Shown here: in pieces, positions 8,149 through 16,152 of the stretch | Numbering within the stretch: position 1 is the first letter of the stretch | How the letters are laid out: each line of letters begins with the position of its first letter | DNA from: Pollutibacter sp044353505 | Lineage (GTDB): Bacteria; Bacteroidota; Bacteroidia; Chitinophagales; Chitinophagaceae | Length of the DNA stretch: 64,000 bases | NCBI GenBank assembly: GCA_044353505.1 | Contig: JBILBU010000003.1 | Span: 1-64,000, forward strand | Direction of reading: 5' to 3' | Translations under genes and position numbers: made by a program | The notes under the pieces: model-generated | What the model saw: only the letters and a program-made list of their open reading frames with translations | Database searches by the model: none | What the model was told of the DNA's origin: nothing

Positions 8149-8686
8149 TAGAAAGTGGATTATTATTCAAATAATCTTCCAACATAGGAAATGCAAGACG
8201 AAACCATGCGGTGAATTGACTTGGATGAAGCTCGAGCTGCTGCCTTAAATCAACCATATTCCTGTAGCAATAATCAGACACCTCCTCTGCATTGGGCAAA
8301 ATCTCCCCGTGGTATGCGCCAATCAATACATGATCAAATTCATGCTCAGTAAGATCATTGTCAAGTGCTGCCTTATAGATAAAACTAAACGCGGGCTTAA
8401 CCTCAGTCTCGAATCCCAGTTCTTCAATCAGTCTTCTTCTTGCAGCCTGCACAAGCGTTTCATCAGGAAAGGGATGACTGCAACAGGCATTGGTCCACAA
8501 CCCACCACTATGATATTTCGTTAGGGCACGTTTTTGGAGTAGCATCTCACCTTCGCGATTGAATACAAAAACGCTAAACGCCCTATGCAACAGGGCTTTT
8601 CGGTGAACCTCCATCTTCTCCATGACCCCTATTGGTTCATCAGATTCATTCACCAACACTAAAAATTGTTGATCTGTGTTTTCCAT
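8138..8686 (-). CDS. idi: Isopentenyl-diphosphate delta-isomerase, type I
   Basis: 182 residues, the normal length for the Nudix-type enzyme that interconverts IPP and DMAPP. Catalytic C69 lies in TNACCSHP and catalytic/metal-binding E114 and E116 in EHEFDH; the Nudix-like helix AARRRLIEELGF is present. It supplies the allylic starter for carotenoid synthesis and overlaps crtD by 11 bases, with the peroxidase gene 6 bases upstream. The clustering of idi with crtD and cruF supports a pigment operon. Confidence 0.95.
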   Translation of the reverse strand: MENTDQQFLVLVNESDEPIGVMEKMEVHRKALLHRAFSVFVFNREGEMLLQKRALTKYHSGGLWTNACCSHPFPDETLVQAARRRLIEELGFETEVKPAFSFIYKAALDNDLTEHEFDHVLIGAYHGEILPNAEEVSDYCYRNMVDLRQQLELHPSQFTAWFRLAFPMLEDYLNNNPLSNEQ

Positions 8687-8692
8687 GATTGG

Positions 8693-9397
8693 TTAAGGCA
8701 TTGTATTGTGAAGTGCGTTGGAAAAATCTTTTCCAAGTGGACTAACTCCTGGATCAAAATAGCCTAATAAATTTCCTTCTTCACCAATCACATACTTTGA
8801 GAAATTCCATGCAGGGGCCTCTTTGTTCCATCCATTTTTTGAAGGATCAGAAAGCCAGTCAAACAGTGGATGCTGCGCATCACCTTTAATCACTGTAGTT
8901 TTATTGGCGATGGGAAATTCAACACCATAATTCTTTTTGCAAAAAGATGCAATTTCGTCATCATTCCCCTTTTCTTGTTGCTTGAAATCGTTGGCAGGGA
9001 AGCCAATGACAACGATAGTTTCCTTATTGGAATTGTAGACTTGCTGCAGCTCTTCATACTGTGCGGTATATCCACAATCACTCGCCGTGTTTACCACAAT
9101 AATTTTTTTCCCTTTGTAATCTGCCAAACTGAGGGTATCCCCATTAATCAATGTTACTTTAAAATCATAAATAGAGGAAGATGGCACCGCGGGAACATCA
9201 GGAGTGATCACCCTATTATTTACACCAAAGAATCTTGTTACACTTGTTAGTGCCGGATAAAAGGATTTTAAAATACTTTGCCTAGTGCTCATGGTTGTAT
9301 GTGTTTTAGAGGTAACTGAACATGCCAATGCAATGAGGGCGATACAGCATAGAGCAATTAAAAATTTTATGTTGCGTGTTAACGACATCATTTTCAT
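8693..9397 (-). CDS. Glutathione peroxidase family thiol peroxidase, exported or lipoprotein form
   Basis: 234 residues: a hydrophobic leader ending in LIALAC (possible lipobox, C26), a linker of about 50 residues, then the peroxidase domain from residue ~78. The peroxidatic site is a cysteine in TASDCGYTAQYEEL. The usual second motif is FPANDFKQQE, keeping the catalytic Gln but with Ala where many relatives have Cys (FPCNQF). A further Cys in DEIASFC could be the resolving residue, and the WNF motif is present. Such enzymes reduce hydroperoxides, in bacteria usually with thioredoxin-like donors. The gene lies 1 base after the aldehyde dehydrogenase gene and 6 before idi, so it belongs to the same operon. 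Lipid attachment is an inference; the -3 position of the lipobox is not ideal. Confidence 0.85.
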   Translation of the reverse strand: MKMMSLTRNIKFLIALCCIALIALACSVTSKTHTTMSTRQSILKSFYPALTSVTRFFGVNNRVITPDVPAVPSSSIYDFKVTLINGDTLSLADYKGKKIIVVNTASDCGYTAQYEELQQVYNSNKETIVVIGFPANDFKQQEKGNDDEIASFCKKNYGVEFPIANKTTVIKGDAQHPLFDWLSDPSKNGWNKEAPAWNFSKYVIGEEGNLLGYFDPGVSPLGKDFSNALHNTMP

Positions 9398-9398
9398 A

Positions 9399-10832
9399 TC
9401 AAGTCATTTTAAAGATTCTTCTTAATATTCCAGCCTTCCCTTTGAAAGGAGCATACCACAGGGGCACATCAAACCAGGATTTGGAATGCATCACAGCCTT
9501 CGGACGGGTAAACGTTTCAAATCCAAACTTACCATGATATTGGCCGGTACCACTTGGGCCAACACCGCCAAAAGGTAAATGTGGATTGCCAAGGTGGATT
9601 AGACCGTTATTGATGCAGCATCCCCCAAATCGAAGCTTAGCAATATAAAAATCCTGAATGGATTTGTCTTCTGCATATATATAAAGCGAAAGGGGAAAAG
9701 GATTTCTCTCAACCCACGCAATCACTTCTTCCTTATTGTCGTAAGCAATAACGGGTAGAATAGGACCAAATATCTCCTCTTGCATGACTGAATCCTGCAA
9801 GCCAACATGCTCGATGATGGTTGGCTCAATATACAAATCAGCCTCATCGTATCTTCCCCCACTTACAATATTCCCCTGCCCCAAGTATGACAATAACGTA
9901 TTGAAACGCTTCTTGTTGATAATCCTGGCAAGGTCTTCACTTTCCCTTGGATCATCACCAAGCATCTTGGTAAAATTTGCCTTGATTTTTTTAACCAGCT
10001 CGTCCTTTATGCTGCTGTGCACAAGCAAGTAATCCGGCGCTACGCAGGTCTGTCCAGCATTCATCAACTTACTCCAAGCAATCTTTTTTGCCGCATAATT
10101 GAGCGATGCAGATTTGTCAACGATGCAAGGACTTTTCCCACCCAGCTCTAATGTTACAGGCACCAGTTTCTTTGCAGCCAACTCCATGATTTTTTGTCCA
10201 ACTGAAGTACTTCCAGTAAAAAAGACATGATCAAACCTTACCTGAGACATGAGTAAAGGGATTACTTCAGCACCGATGCCCTGTACAACATGAATATACT
10301 CGCGATCAAATGTCTTGGCTATTAATTTTTCAAGTAAAATGGCTGTGTGAGCAGCTTCCTCTGAAGGCTTTATGAATACTGTATTACCTCCTGCGATCGC
10401 ACTAACCAACGGACTCATGGTGAGCAAAAAGGGATAATTCCAGGGGCCAATGATGAGCACACTGCCCAGTGGATCCCTGTACACCTTACTGGTTGAAGGC
10501 AAAAACATCATCGGTGTGCCTACCTTCTGAGGTTTGGCCCAACCATGGAGATGGTTGATGGTAAAATCTATTTCCTTGATTACTTGGCCAATTTCAGAAC
10601 CAAAGGCCTCAAAATCAGATTTTCGAAGATCCATAAAAAGAGCAGCCACTATCTCCCTTTCGTTGGCGATGATTGTCTTTTTAAGCTGTTGAAGCCGCTC
10701 AACCCTAAAAGCGATTGACCTTGTAGTTCCCGAATTGAAATAACGCTGCTGAAGATCAATTAGCTGTTGAAACTGAATTGATGTAGATGCAACCGCACTC
10801 ACATTCACGGGTATGTCTGTTGTTAACTCCAT
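9399..10832 (-). CDS. Aldehyde dehydrogenase, ALDH3/fatty-aldehyde type
   Basis: 477-residue NAD(P)-dependent aldehyde dehydrogenase. Seen: GPWNYPF early, nucleotide-binding FFTGSTSVGQKI, general base Glu in LELGGKSP, catalytic Cys in NAGQTCVAPDY, and EEIFGPILPV. The short length and the C-terminal PFGGVGPSGTGQYHGKFGF match class 3 fatty-aldehyde dehydrogenases. The longest frame begins with a TTG at 10874 that overlaps ridA; the ATG at 10832 gives the normal N terminus and was chosen. With a peroxidase and pigment genes downstream it may remove lipid-peroxidation aldehydes or process apocarotenoid aldehydes (inference). Confidence 0.92.
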   Translation of the reverse strand: MELTTDIPVNVSAVASTSIQFQQLIDLQQRYFNSGTTRSIAFRVERLQQLKKTIIANEREIVAALFMDLRKSDFEAFGSEIGQVIKEIDFTINHLHGWAKPQKVGTPMMFLPSTSKVYRDPLGSVLIIGPWNYPFLLTMSPLVSAIAGGNTVFIKPSEEAAHTAILLEKLIAKTFDREYIHVVQGIGAEVIPLLMSQVRFDHVFFTGSTSVGQKIMELAAKKLVPVTLELGGKSPCIVDKSASLNYAAKKIAWSKLMNAGQTCVAPDYLLVHSSIKDELVKKIKANFTKMLGDDPRESEDLARIINKKRFNTLLSYLGQGNIVSGGRYDEADLYIEPTIIEHVGLQDSVMQEEIFGPILPVIAYDNKEEVIAWVERNPFPLSLYIYAEDKSIQDFYIAKLRFGGCCINNGLIHLGNPHLPFGGVGPSGTGQYHGKFGFETFTRPKAVMHSKSWFDVPLWYAPFKGKAGILRRIFKMT

Positions 10833-10870
10833 AGAAATATATTCTAAAAACAAATAAAGAGTACGTTGGT

Positions 10871-11251
10871 TCAACCCAAGGCAATCATGCTAATCTCCAC
10901 ATTTACCCCCTTGGGTAGACCGCTCACTGCCACAGTTTCTCTTGCAGGATGGTTATCTGTGATGTATTGCGCATAAACCTCATTGACAACCCCAAAAAGT
11001 GACATATCGCTCAAAAAAATTGTCGTTTTGACAACTGCAGAAAAATCCTGCCCTGCCTCAAGGAGAATCGCGGCTAGGTTTTTCATAACCTGATGAGCTT
11101 CCTCTTCCGCACTTGTGGCTACAATATTTCCAGTATGGGGGTCAATCGCGATTTGTCCAGAAATAAATAAAAACCCATTGGCCCTCACAGATTGATTGTA
11201 TGGGCCAATTGGCGCGGGAGCGGAAGGAGTATTGATGATCTGTTTTGACAT
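10871..11251 (-). CDS. ridA: RidA family enamine/imine deaminase
   Basis: 126 residues, full family length. It has the RidA core: IGPYNQSV near residue 15, FISGQIAIDP, and the catalytic Arg R104 (HPARETVAV) and E119 (NVEISMIA). RidA hydrolyses reactive 2-aminoacrylate and related enamines formed by PLP enzymes. It is the first gene of the minus-strand run ridA-ALDH-GPx-idi-crtD-cruF, 38 bases ahead of the dehydrogenase ATG, and is divergent from tsaB. Confidence 0.93.
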   Translation of the reverse strand: MSKQIINTPSAPAPIGPYNQSVRANGFLFISGQIAIDPHTGNIVATSAEEEAHQVMKNLAAILLEAGQDFSAVVKTTIFLSDMSLFGVVNEVYAQYITDNHPARETVAVSGLPKGVNVEISMIALG

Positions 11252-11298
11252 GACCTGTATTTATTCTTGATTACGAAGGTAATTGCTTTCCATCAACC

Positions 11299-11306
11299 TA
11301 TTTTTG
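11299..11306 (+). promoter_or_regulatory. Possible -7 box of tsaB
   Basis: TATTTTTG is an exact TAnnTTTG match 26 bases before the tsaB ATG at 11333. I see no TTG at the expected distance upstream, so support is partial. It argues against the TTG start at 11267. Confidence 0.4.
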
Positions 11307-11332
11307 CAATAATAAACCAGCCAGAAGCGCAT

Positions 11333-12010
11333 ATGAGTTCAGATATTATCATTCTTCAAATCAATACAGCTTTTAATGAGGCCAGCATAAGCATCAGTAG
11401 AAATGGCTTATTGGTTCATGAGATGATCAATGCCAATCAACAAGAGCATGCAGGATTCATTCAACCTGCCATCAAGGAGATTTGCGCTCGATTGAATATT
11501 TCCTTGAATGAGCTAAGTGCCGTGGCGGTGATGAACGGCCCTGGATCTTACACCGGACTAAGAGTCGGATTGTCTTCCGCCAAAGGCATTTGCTTTGCAT
11601 TAAACATCCCACTCATCTGTATTAATACACTCGACTGGATAGCTTTTGGAAACAGAAGAAAAGAAACAGATTTGATATGCCCCATGATAGATGCGCGTAG
11701 AATGGAGGTATTTACAGGGCTATATGATTGCCATATGAAAAATATTTTCCCTTCATCGGCGATGGTCTTGGATGATGATAGTTTTTCAGTGTATTTACTG
11801 AGTCATACAATTAATTTCTGTGGCACAGGTGCCTTAAAGTGGAAAGAAATATGCAACAATACAAATGCTTCCTTCTTGAACGAAACCCACGACACATCAC
11901 ACTTTACATCACTGGCATTTAGTGAATTCACACAGAAAAGGTTTGCTAATCTGGCATATAGTGAGCCATTTTATATCAAAGAATTTTACACCATAGCAAA
12001 GCCCATATAA
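11333..12010 (+). CDS. tsaB: tRNA threonylcarbamoyladenosine biosynthesis protein TsaB
   Basis: 225 residues of the ASKHA fold. It starts with the typical strand IIILQINTAFNEASISI, and residues ~69-78 carry the family hallmark GPGSYTGLRVG, followed by SAKGICFALNIP. TsaB partners TsaD and TsaE in making t6A at position 37 of ANN-decoding tRNAs. The open frame begins further up at a TTG (11267), but the ATG at 11333 aligns with the usual N terminus and follows a possible promoter. tsaD and tsaE are not in the window. Confidence 0.92.
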   Translation: MSSDIIILQINTAFNEASISISRNGLLVHEMINANQQEHAGFIQPAIKEICARLNISLNELSAVAVMNGPGSYTGLRVGLSSAKGICFALNIPLICINTLDWIAFGNRRKETDLICPMIDARRMEVFTGLYDCHMKNIFPSSAMVLDDDSFSVYLLSHTINFCGTGALKWKEICNNTNASFLNETHDTSHFTSLAFSEFTQKRFANLAYSEPFYIKEFYTIAKPI

Positions 12011-12120
12011 AGGTAGTGGCGCATTTTGGCGGTCAATAAAAAAACATTTGTGATTCTATTAAGAGACAATAATTGTTATATTCGTAATGCTAACACTAAC
12101 CTACCAAAACCAACACCCAC

Positions 12121-12486
12121 ATGTCTGACTTTCTAAGAGATGAAAATAGCTCTGTCCAAAAAGACCTGTCTAAACAAGAAGCATTGCAACATAACTTCAA
12201 ATCCTTATCTCCGCATAGTATTAAAAAGGCCTCTTTGGCCTTTAGAGCAATCAATCACAAACTTCGCCAGGATATGATTTCGATGATTTTGAAAAACGGC
12301 AAAGCTTCTGTCACTGAAATCTTTGTTGAAATGCGTGTTGAGCAATCTGTAGCCAGTCAACACCTTGCTATCCTCCGTCGTGCTGGTATTGTAGAAACAG
12401 AAAGGGATGGCAAATTCATGTACTATAAACTGAATACTCCGAGGCTTGGGATGATGGACAACATGATTTCGGATTTGTTAGGATAG
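12121..12486 (+). CDS. ArsR-family winged-helix regulator without metal-site cysteines
   Basis: 121 residues. A 40-residue polar N-terminal extension precedes a winged helix: KLRQDMISMILKNGKASVTEI, recognition helix QSVASQHLAILRRAGIV, and wing ETERDGKFMYYKL. There is no cysteine anywhere in the protein, so the classical ArsR/SmtB metal sites are absent and the signal must be something else (or none). It stands alone on the plus strand; its last 9 bases overlap the 3' end of the converging acyltransferase gene. A TATATTCG at 12077-12084 resembles a -7 box with one mismatch. Confidence 0.88.
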   Translation: MSDFLRDENSSVQKDLSKQEALQHNFKSLSPHSIKKASLAFRAINHKLRQDMISMILKNGKASVTEIFVEMRVEQSVASQHLAILRRAGIVETERDGKFMYYKLNTPRLGMMDNMISDLLG

Positions 12487-13398
12487 TTCTGGAGGATTGC
12501 TAGCCAATGTCTGTAATACCGATCCAATATACTCCTCTTTGTATTCGTGCCTCCACCTACGATGAGACCAAAGATAATTATCTGGTCTCTCCCTGATTCG
12601 ATCTTCTACGTATTTGATGTACCGCAATGTGAGTTCACCTTCAGGTAATGAAGCAGCACTTTCTGTTGCCAGTTCCACTTTGAAGGTATATACCCCACGT
12701 TTAATCTTAAAGAAATTTCCAAACACTACAATGTTATCCCGCTCACGTGCAGCATGTTCTGGCCCTTTTACAAAGGGGGTAGGCCTGCCAAAAAAATTAG
12801 CCCACCATGCTCTTCGAGGATTGCTAGCATTTTGATCAGCAACCAGTGCAATGATATATTGTTTATCTCCGTATTTGATAAAATTGTTTTTGAAGTCGTT
12901 AGCAGGAATAAGCACAGTACCGTAGCGTGAACGAATTCGAGTAAACAACTTTTCAAAAAAAGTATTTAAAATGGGCTGGTATACTCCGAGAAAAGGCAAG
13001 GGCATCATTCTTGATACACCTTGATTTACAATCTCCCAATTGAAATTATGCATTGCATGTATCTGTATATTTTTCTTGCTGGCGGCTAGGACAGTGAATA
13101 TGTCGGTATTTGCAATAAACATCTTGTTGATGAGCGCTTCCCCAGCACTGATTAACTTGATAGATTCAACCATTGCGTCGGTAAAATTTCGATAAAAATT
13201 CTTGGCAATAACAGCTCTTTCGATCTTGGTTTTTTCAGGAAAAGCGATCTTGAGATTTGACATCACAATGTCCTTTCTATATCCAACAACATGGTAAACC
13301 AAGTAGGTAAATGCATCGCTCAGCAGATATAATATTGGAAGTGGGAGAAGGGAAATTAGATAAAGTAGCCCATAGAGTATCCTGTTCTTAATCTGCAT
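12478..13398 (-). CDS. LpxL/HtrB-type lysophospholipid acyltransferase
   Basis: 306 residues: N-terminal membrane anchor (ILYGLLYLISLLPLPILYLL), then the acyltransferase domain with HX4E motif H117-E122 (HNFNWE), VADQNASNPRRAWWANFFGRP region, and a C-terminal YLWSHRRWRHE typical of lipid A late acyltransferases. It probably adds a secondary acyl chain to lipid A or a related lipid at the inner membrane. The start overlaps the nadB stop by one base (TAATG), so it is translationally coupled to nadB, a metabolically unrelated enzyme. Confidence 0.9.
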   Translation of the reverse strand: MQIKNRILYGLLYLISLLPLPILYLLSDAFTYLVYHVVGYRKDIVMSNLKIAFPEKTKIERAVIAKNFYRNFTDAMVESIKLISAGEALINKMFIANTDIFTVLAASKKNIQIHAMHNFNWEIVNQGVSRMMPLPFLGVYQPILNTFFEKLFTRIRSRYGTVLIPANDFKNNFIKYGDKQYIIALVADQNASNPRRAWWANFFGRPTPFVKGPEHAARERDNIVVFGNFFKIKRGVYTFKVELATESAASLPEGELTLRYIKYVEDRIRERPDNYLWSHRRWRHEYKEEYIGSVLQTLASNPPELS

Positions 13399-14996
13399 TA
13401 TATTACTATGTTTTGTACTAACCCACTTCTATCAGGATAATCTGTATTGTAATGTAAACCCCTGCTCTCCTTTCTAAACTGTGCTCCCTTAACGACCAGA
13501 TATGAAACAGTAATCATATTTCTCAATTCACAGAGCTGAGGAGAAACAACTGTTTCCTGGTACAACTTTTCAGTTTCTTCATGCAATAGATCAAGGCGTC
13601 TGATTGCCCTTTCTAGTCTGATGTTGGTTCGCACTATACCTACATAATCCGTCATCAACAATTGAAGCTCCTTCAGGCTCTGAGTAATCAGGATCATCTC
13701 TTTAGGCGCTGTGGTTCCTTCCGCATTCCAATCTGGAACATGATTTCCGAGAGGCCAGGAATCGATTTGTTTACTCACATCCAGAAAGCAACGGTGAGCA
13801 AAAACCATTGCTTCAAGCAATGAATTGCTGGCAAGCCTATTTGCTCCATGAAGTCCTGTAGATGCACATTCACCGGCGGCATACAATCTACTGATGGAAC
13901 TTCTTCCCCAGCTGTCAGTCTTAATTCCGCCACAGCTATAATGTGCAGCTGGTGCAACAGGCAACATGTCATTCATAGGATCAATGCCCAATGAAAGACA
14001 TTTTTCATGTATTGATGGAAAGTGCTTGAGAAACTGCTCCTTGTTCATGTGCCTACAATCCAGCCATACACATTCTGTGCCGTTTTTCTTCATTTCACTA
14101 TCAATTGCCCTTGCCACAATATCCCTAGGTGCAAGATCTTTGCGGCTATCATATCGCTCCATAAATGCTTCACCCTTCTCATTGCGAAGAAGTCCGCCAT
14201 CACCCCTAACGGCCTCCGTGATCAGGAAAGCATGACCCTTGTTATCTGGCTCATAAAGTGCAGTGGGATGGAATTGAATGAACTCCATGTTTTCAATTCG
14301 TCCTTTTGCCCGATACACCATGGCAACTCCATCCCCAGTGGCAATCGCAGGATTGGTTGTTGTTCTATAAATATGTCCATTGCCTCCAGTAGCAACCAAC
14401 ACGGATTTGGCTAAAATTTTTTCCATCTTACCCGTCCTCAGATTCAGCGCATAAACCCCATAGCAGGTAATATCAGGAGTTGCCTTAGTAACAAGATAGC
14501 CCGCATGGTGTTGGGTGATGAGGTCTACCACAAAACAATGACTGATAATTTCAATATTCTCTTTTTTCTTAACTGCCGAGATGAGTGCCCGTTCAATTTC
14601 CATACCTGTCACATCCTTGTAGTGAAGAATGCGTGATGTGCTATGACCACCTTCCATTCCCAATGCATAATCACCATCAGGTTCCTTATCAAATTGAGCA
14701 CCCCAATCAATAATTTCCCTAACACGCTCAGGACCTTCCTGCACAACAATTTTTACCACCTCTGGATTACACAGTCCATCTCCGGAAATCAATGTATCAT
14801 CGATGTGTTTATTGAAATTGTCTTCCAACTCATCCCAAACCGCAGCTACGCCACCTTGTGCATACTTGGTGTTGGTTTCATCGGCTACAGTCTTGGTCAC
14901 CACAAGAATCTTTTTGTCCGGAAACTTGTCTGCTATTTTAATCGCAAAACTGAGACCGGCGATTCCTGAACCAATAACTAAGAAATCTGTTTGCAA
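13398..14996 (-). CDS. nadB: L-aspartate oxidase
   Basis: 532 residues, normal length. FAD-dependent oxidation of L-aspartate to iminoaspartate, first step of de novo NAD synthesis. Motifs: FAD-binding GSGIAG near residue 9, TKYAQGGVAAV, EGGHSTSRILHYKD, MEFIQFHPTALY, PRDIVARAID and the C-terminal GLHGANRLASNSLLEA. Start: the frame has a stop (the CDGSH gene's TAG) only three codons upstream, and the only usable initiator before the FAD motif is TTG at 14996, so a TTG start (or the ATT at 15002-15000) is forced. Genes meaB and the CDGSH protein lie just upstream; nadA and nadC are not in the window. Confidence 0.95.
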   Translation of the reverse strand: MQTDFLVIGSGIAGLSFAIKIADKFPDKKILVVTKTVADETNTKYAQGGVAAVWDELEDNFNKHIDDTLISGDGLCNPEVVKIVVQEGPERVREIIDWGAQFDKEPDGDYALGMEGGHSTSRILHYKDVTGMEIERALISAVKKKENIEIISHCFVVDLITQHHAGYLVTKATPDITCYGVYALNLRTGKMEKILAKSVLVATGGNGHIYRTTTNPAIATGDGVAMVYRAKGRIENMEFIQFHPTALYEPDNKGHAFLITEAVRGDGGLLRNEKGEAFMERYDSRKDLAPRDIVARAIDSEMKKNGTECVWLDCRHMNKEQFLKHFPSIHEKCLSLGIDPMNDMLPVAPAAHYSCGGIKTDSWGRSSISRLYAAGECASTGLHGANRLASNSLLEAMVFAHRCFLDVSKQIDSWPLGNHVPDWNAEGTTAPKEMILITQSLKELQLLMTDYVGIVRTNIRLERAIRRLDLLHEETEKLYQETVVSPQLCELRNMITVSYLVVKGAQFRKESRGLHYNTDYPDRSGLVQNIVI

Positions 14997-15002
14997 TACA
15001 AT

Positions 15003-15275
15003 CTATTTTATGTGGTTATGGCTTCCGTCGCAAAAAGGAGGATTTTTTGTTTGCTTACACTGACAAAGCCAGACTTCCTTTTCCTCTTCAAAAGTTACTT
15101 TCAGGCTTGCATAAGGGTTGCCTTCAATTTTTTTATGCTTCCCATCACAAAATGGTTGCTTTTCGCTTAGTCCACATGTACACCATGCATAGGTTTTCCC
15201 AGCCTCAACCTTAACACATGCTGCTTCACATTTTGCAGCTACCGGAAATCCACTGTTTTTAATCAATTCTTCCAT
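15003..15275 (-). CDS. Double-CDGSH iron-sulfur domain protein
   Basis: 90 residues with two mitoNEET-like motifs in tandem: CTCGLSEKQPFCDGKH and CQCKQTKNPPFCDGSH. Each supplies the C-X-C...C...H set that binds a 2Fe-2S cluster (3 Cys, 1 His). Function of bacterial CDGSH proteins is unsettled; electron or cluster transfer is proposed. It lies 13 bases after meaB and 6 before nadB. NAD synthesis downstream of NadB uses the Fe-S enzyme NadA, which gives a possible but unproven link. Confidence 0.9.
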   Translation of the reverse strand: MEELIKNSGFPVAAKCEAACVKVEAGKTYAWCTCGLSEKQPFCDGKHKKIEGNPYASLKVTFEEEKEVWLCQCKQTKNPPFCDGSHNHIK

Positions 15276-15288
15276 GATAAATAAGTTG

Positions 15289-16032
15289 TTATGTTTTGAT
15301 AATTAGTTGATCGATAATATTCTTCAGCGCTGCTATACCAACACCTGTAGTAGCCACAGTGTTCACTACATGTTGGATATCCTTGTGCTTGGTGCTACTT
15401 GAGACATGGAGCATATTTTTTAGTTGGGAAGAGAAAAGGTCGGCGCCGGTCCGATCCGATTTATTGACAACAAAAATATCCGCTACTTCCATCAGTCCTG
15501 CTTTCATAAACTGTATCTCATCCCCCGCCTCAGGAACCAATACCACAACGCTAAGGTCTGCAAGTTTTGCCACCCCCACCTCAGACTGCCCAACGCCAAC
15601 TGTTTCCAAGATGATCAAATCAAAGCCACAGGACTTTAGACAAGCAATAATATCATCAACAGCTGGGTTTAATCCCCCCGTGGCCCCCCTAGTTGCTAGA
15701 GAACGGATATAAACAGCTGGATGATTATACCACCCACTCATCCTAATTCTGTCGCCCAAAACTGCCCCCTGATGAAATGGAGAGGATGGATCAACACAAA
15801 CTACAGCTATCTTCTTCCCCTCTTCTACGTACACACCAATCAGACCATCCACCAGTGTGCTTTTACCAGCTCCTGGAGGCCCAGTAATTCCTATTACGGG
15901 AACACCAGAAGGCGCAGAAAGCGAGGCAATGATCGCTTTATATCCATCAGCCTGATTTTCAATCAATGAAATACACCTTGCAATACTGCGCTTGTCGCCT
16001 TCCTTTGCAAGTTGAATCAGTACTTTGTCCAT
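15289..16032 (-). CDS. meaB: MeaB/ArgK-type G3E GTPase, short form
   Basis: 247 residues. P-loop GPPGAGKST at residues ~51-59, VCVDPSSPFHQGAVLGDRIRM, TRGATGGLNPAVDD, ETVGVGQSE and NKSD are the complete set of MeaB/MMAA motifs. MeaB guards and loads adenosylcobalamin-dependent methylmalonyl-CoA mutase. Most characterised members run about 320-330 residues; this one ends soon after the G domain and appears to lack the C-terminal dimerisation helices. I used the ATG at 16032 instead of the longer frame to 16137, because it begins right at the conserved helical N terminus. No mutase gene is in the window. First gene of the meaB-CDGSH-nadB-lpxL run. Confidence 0.87.
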   Translation of the reverse strand: MDKVLIQLAKEGDKRSIARCISLIENQADGYKAIIASLSAPSGVPVIGITGPPGAGKSTLVDGLIGVYVEEGKKIAVVCVDPSSPFHQGAVLGDRIRMSGWYNHPAVYIRSLATRGATGGLNPAVDDIIACLKSCGFDLIILETVGVGQSEVGVAKLADLSVVVLVPEAGDEIQFMKAGLMEVADIFVVNKSDRTGADLFSSQLKNMLHVSSSTKHKDIQHVVNTVATTGVGIAALKNIIDQLIIKT

Positions 16033-16152
16033 AAATAAATCAATTTCCGAAAAGATCGGAGTAAATAGGGGTAAAATTATCGCATTCTTGTCGTTAAATA
16101 AAACCGCCCAATCCGCAACTTTACCCCAACTTTGCACAAAAGCAAGTGGAAT

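Noticed and set aside
12047..12084. Promoter for the ArsR gene (TTTG and TATATTCG)
   Set aside because: One mismatch in the -7 box and a 26-base spacer, longer than the usual range.
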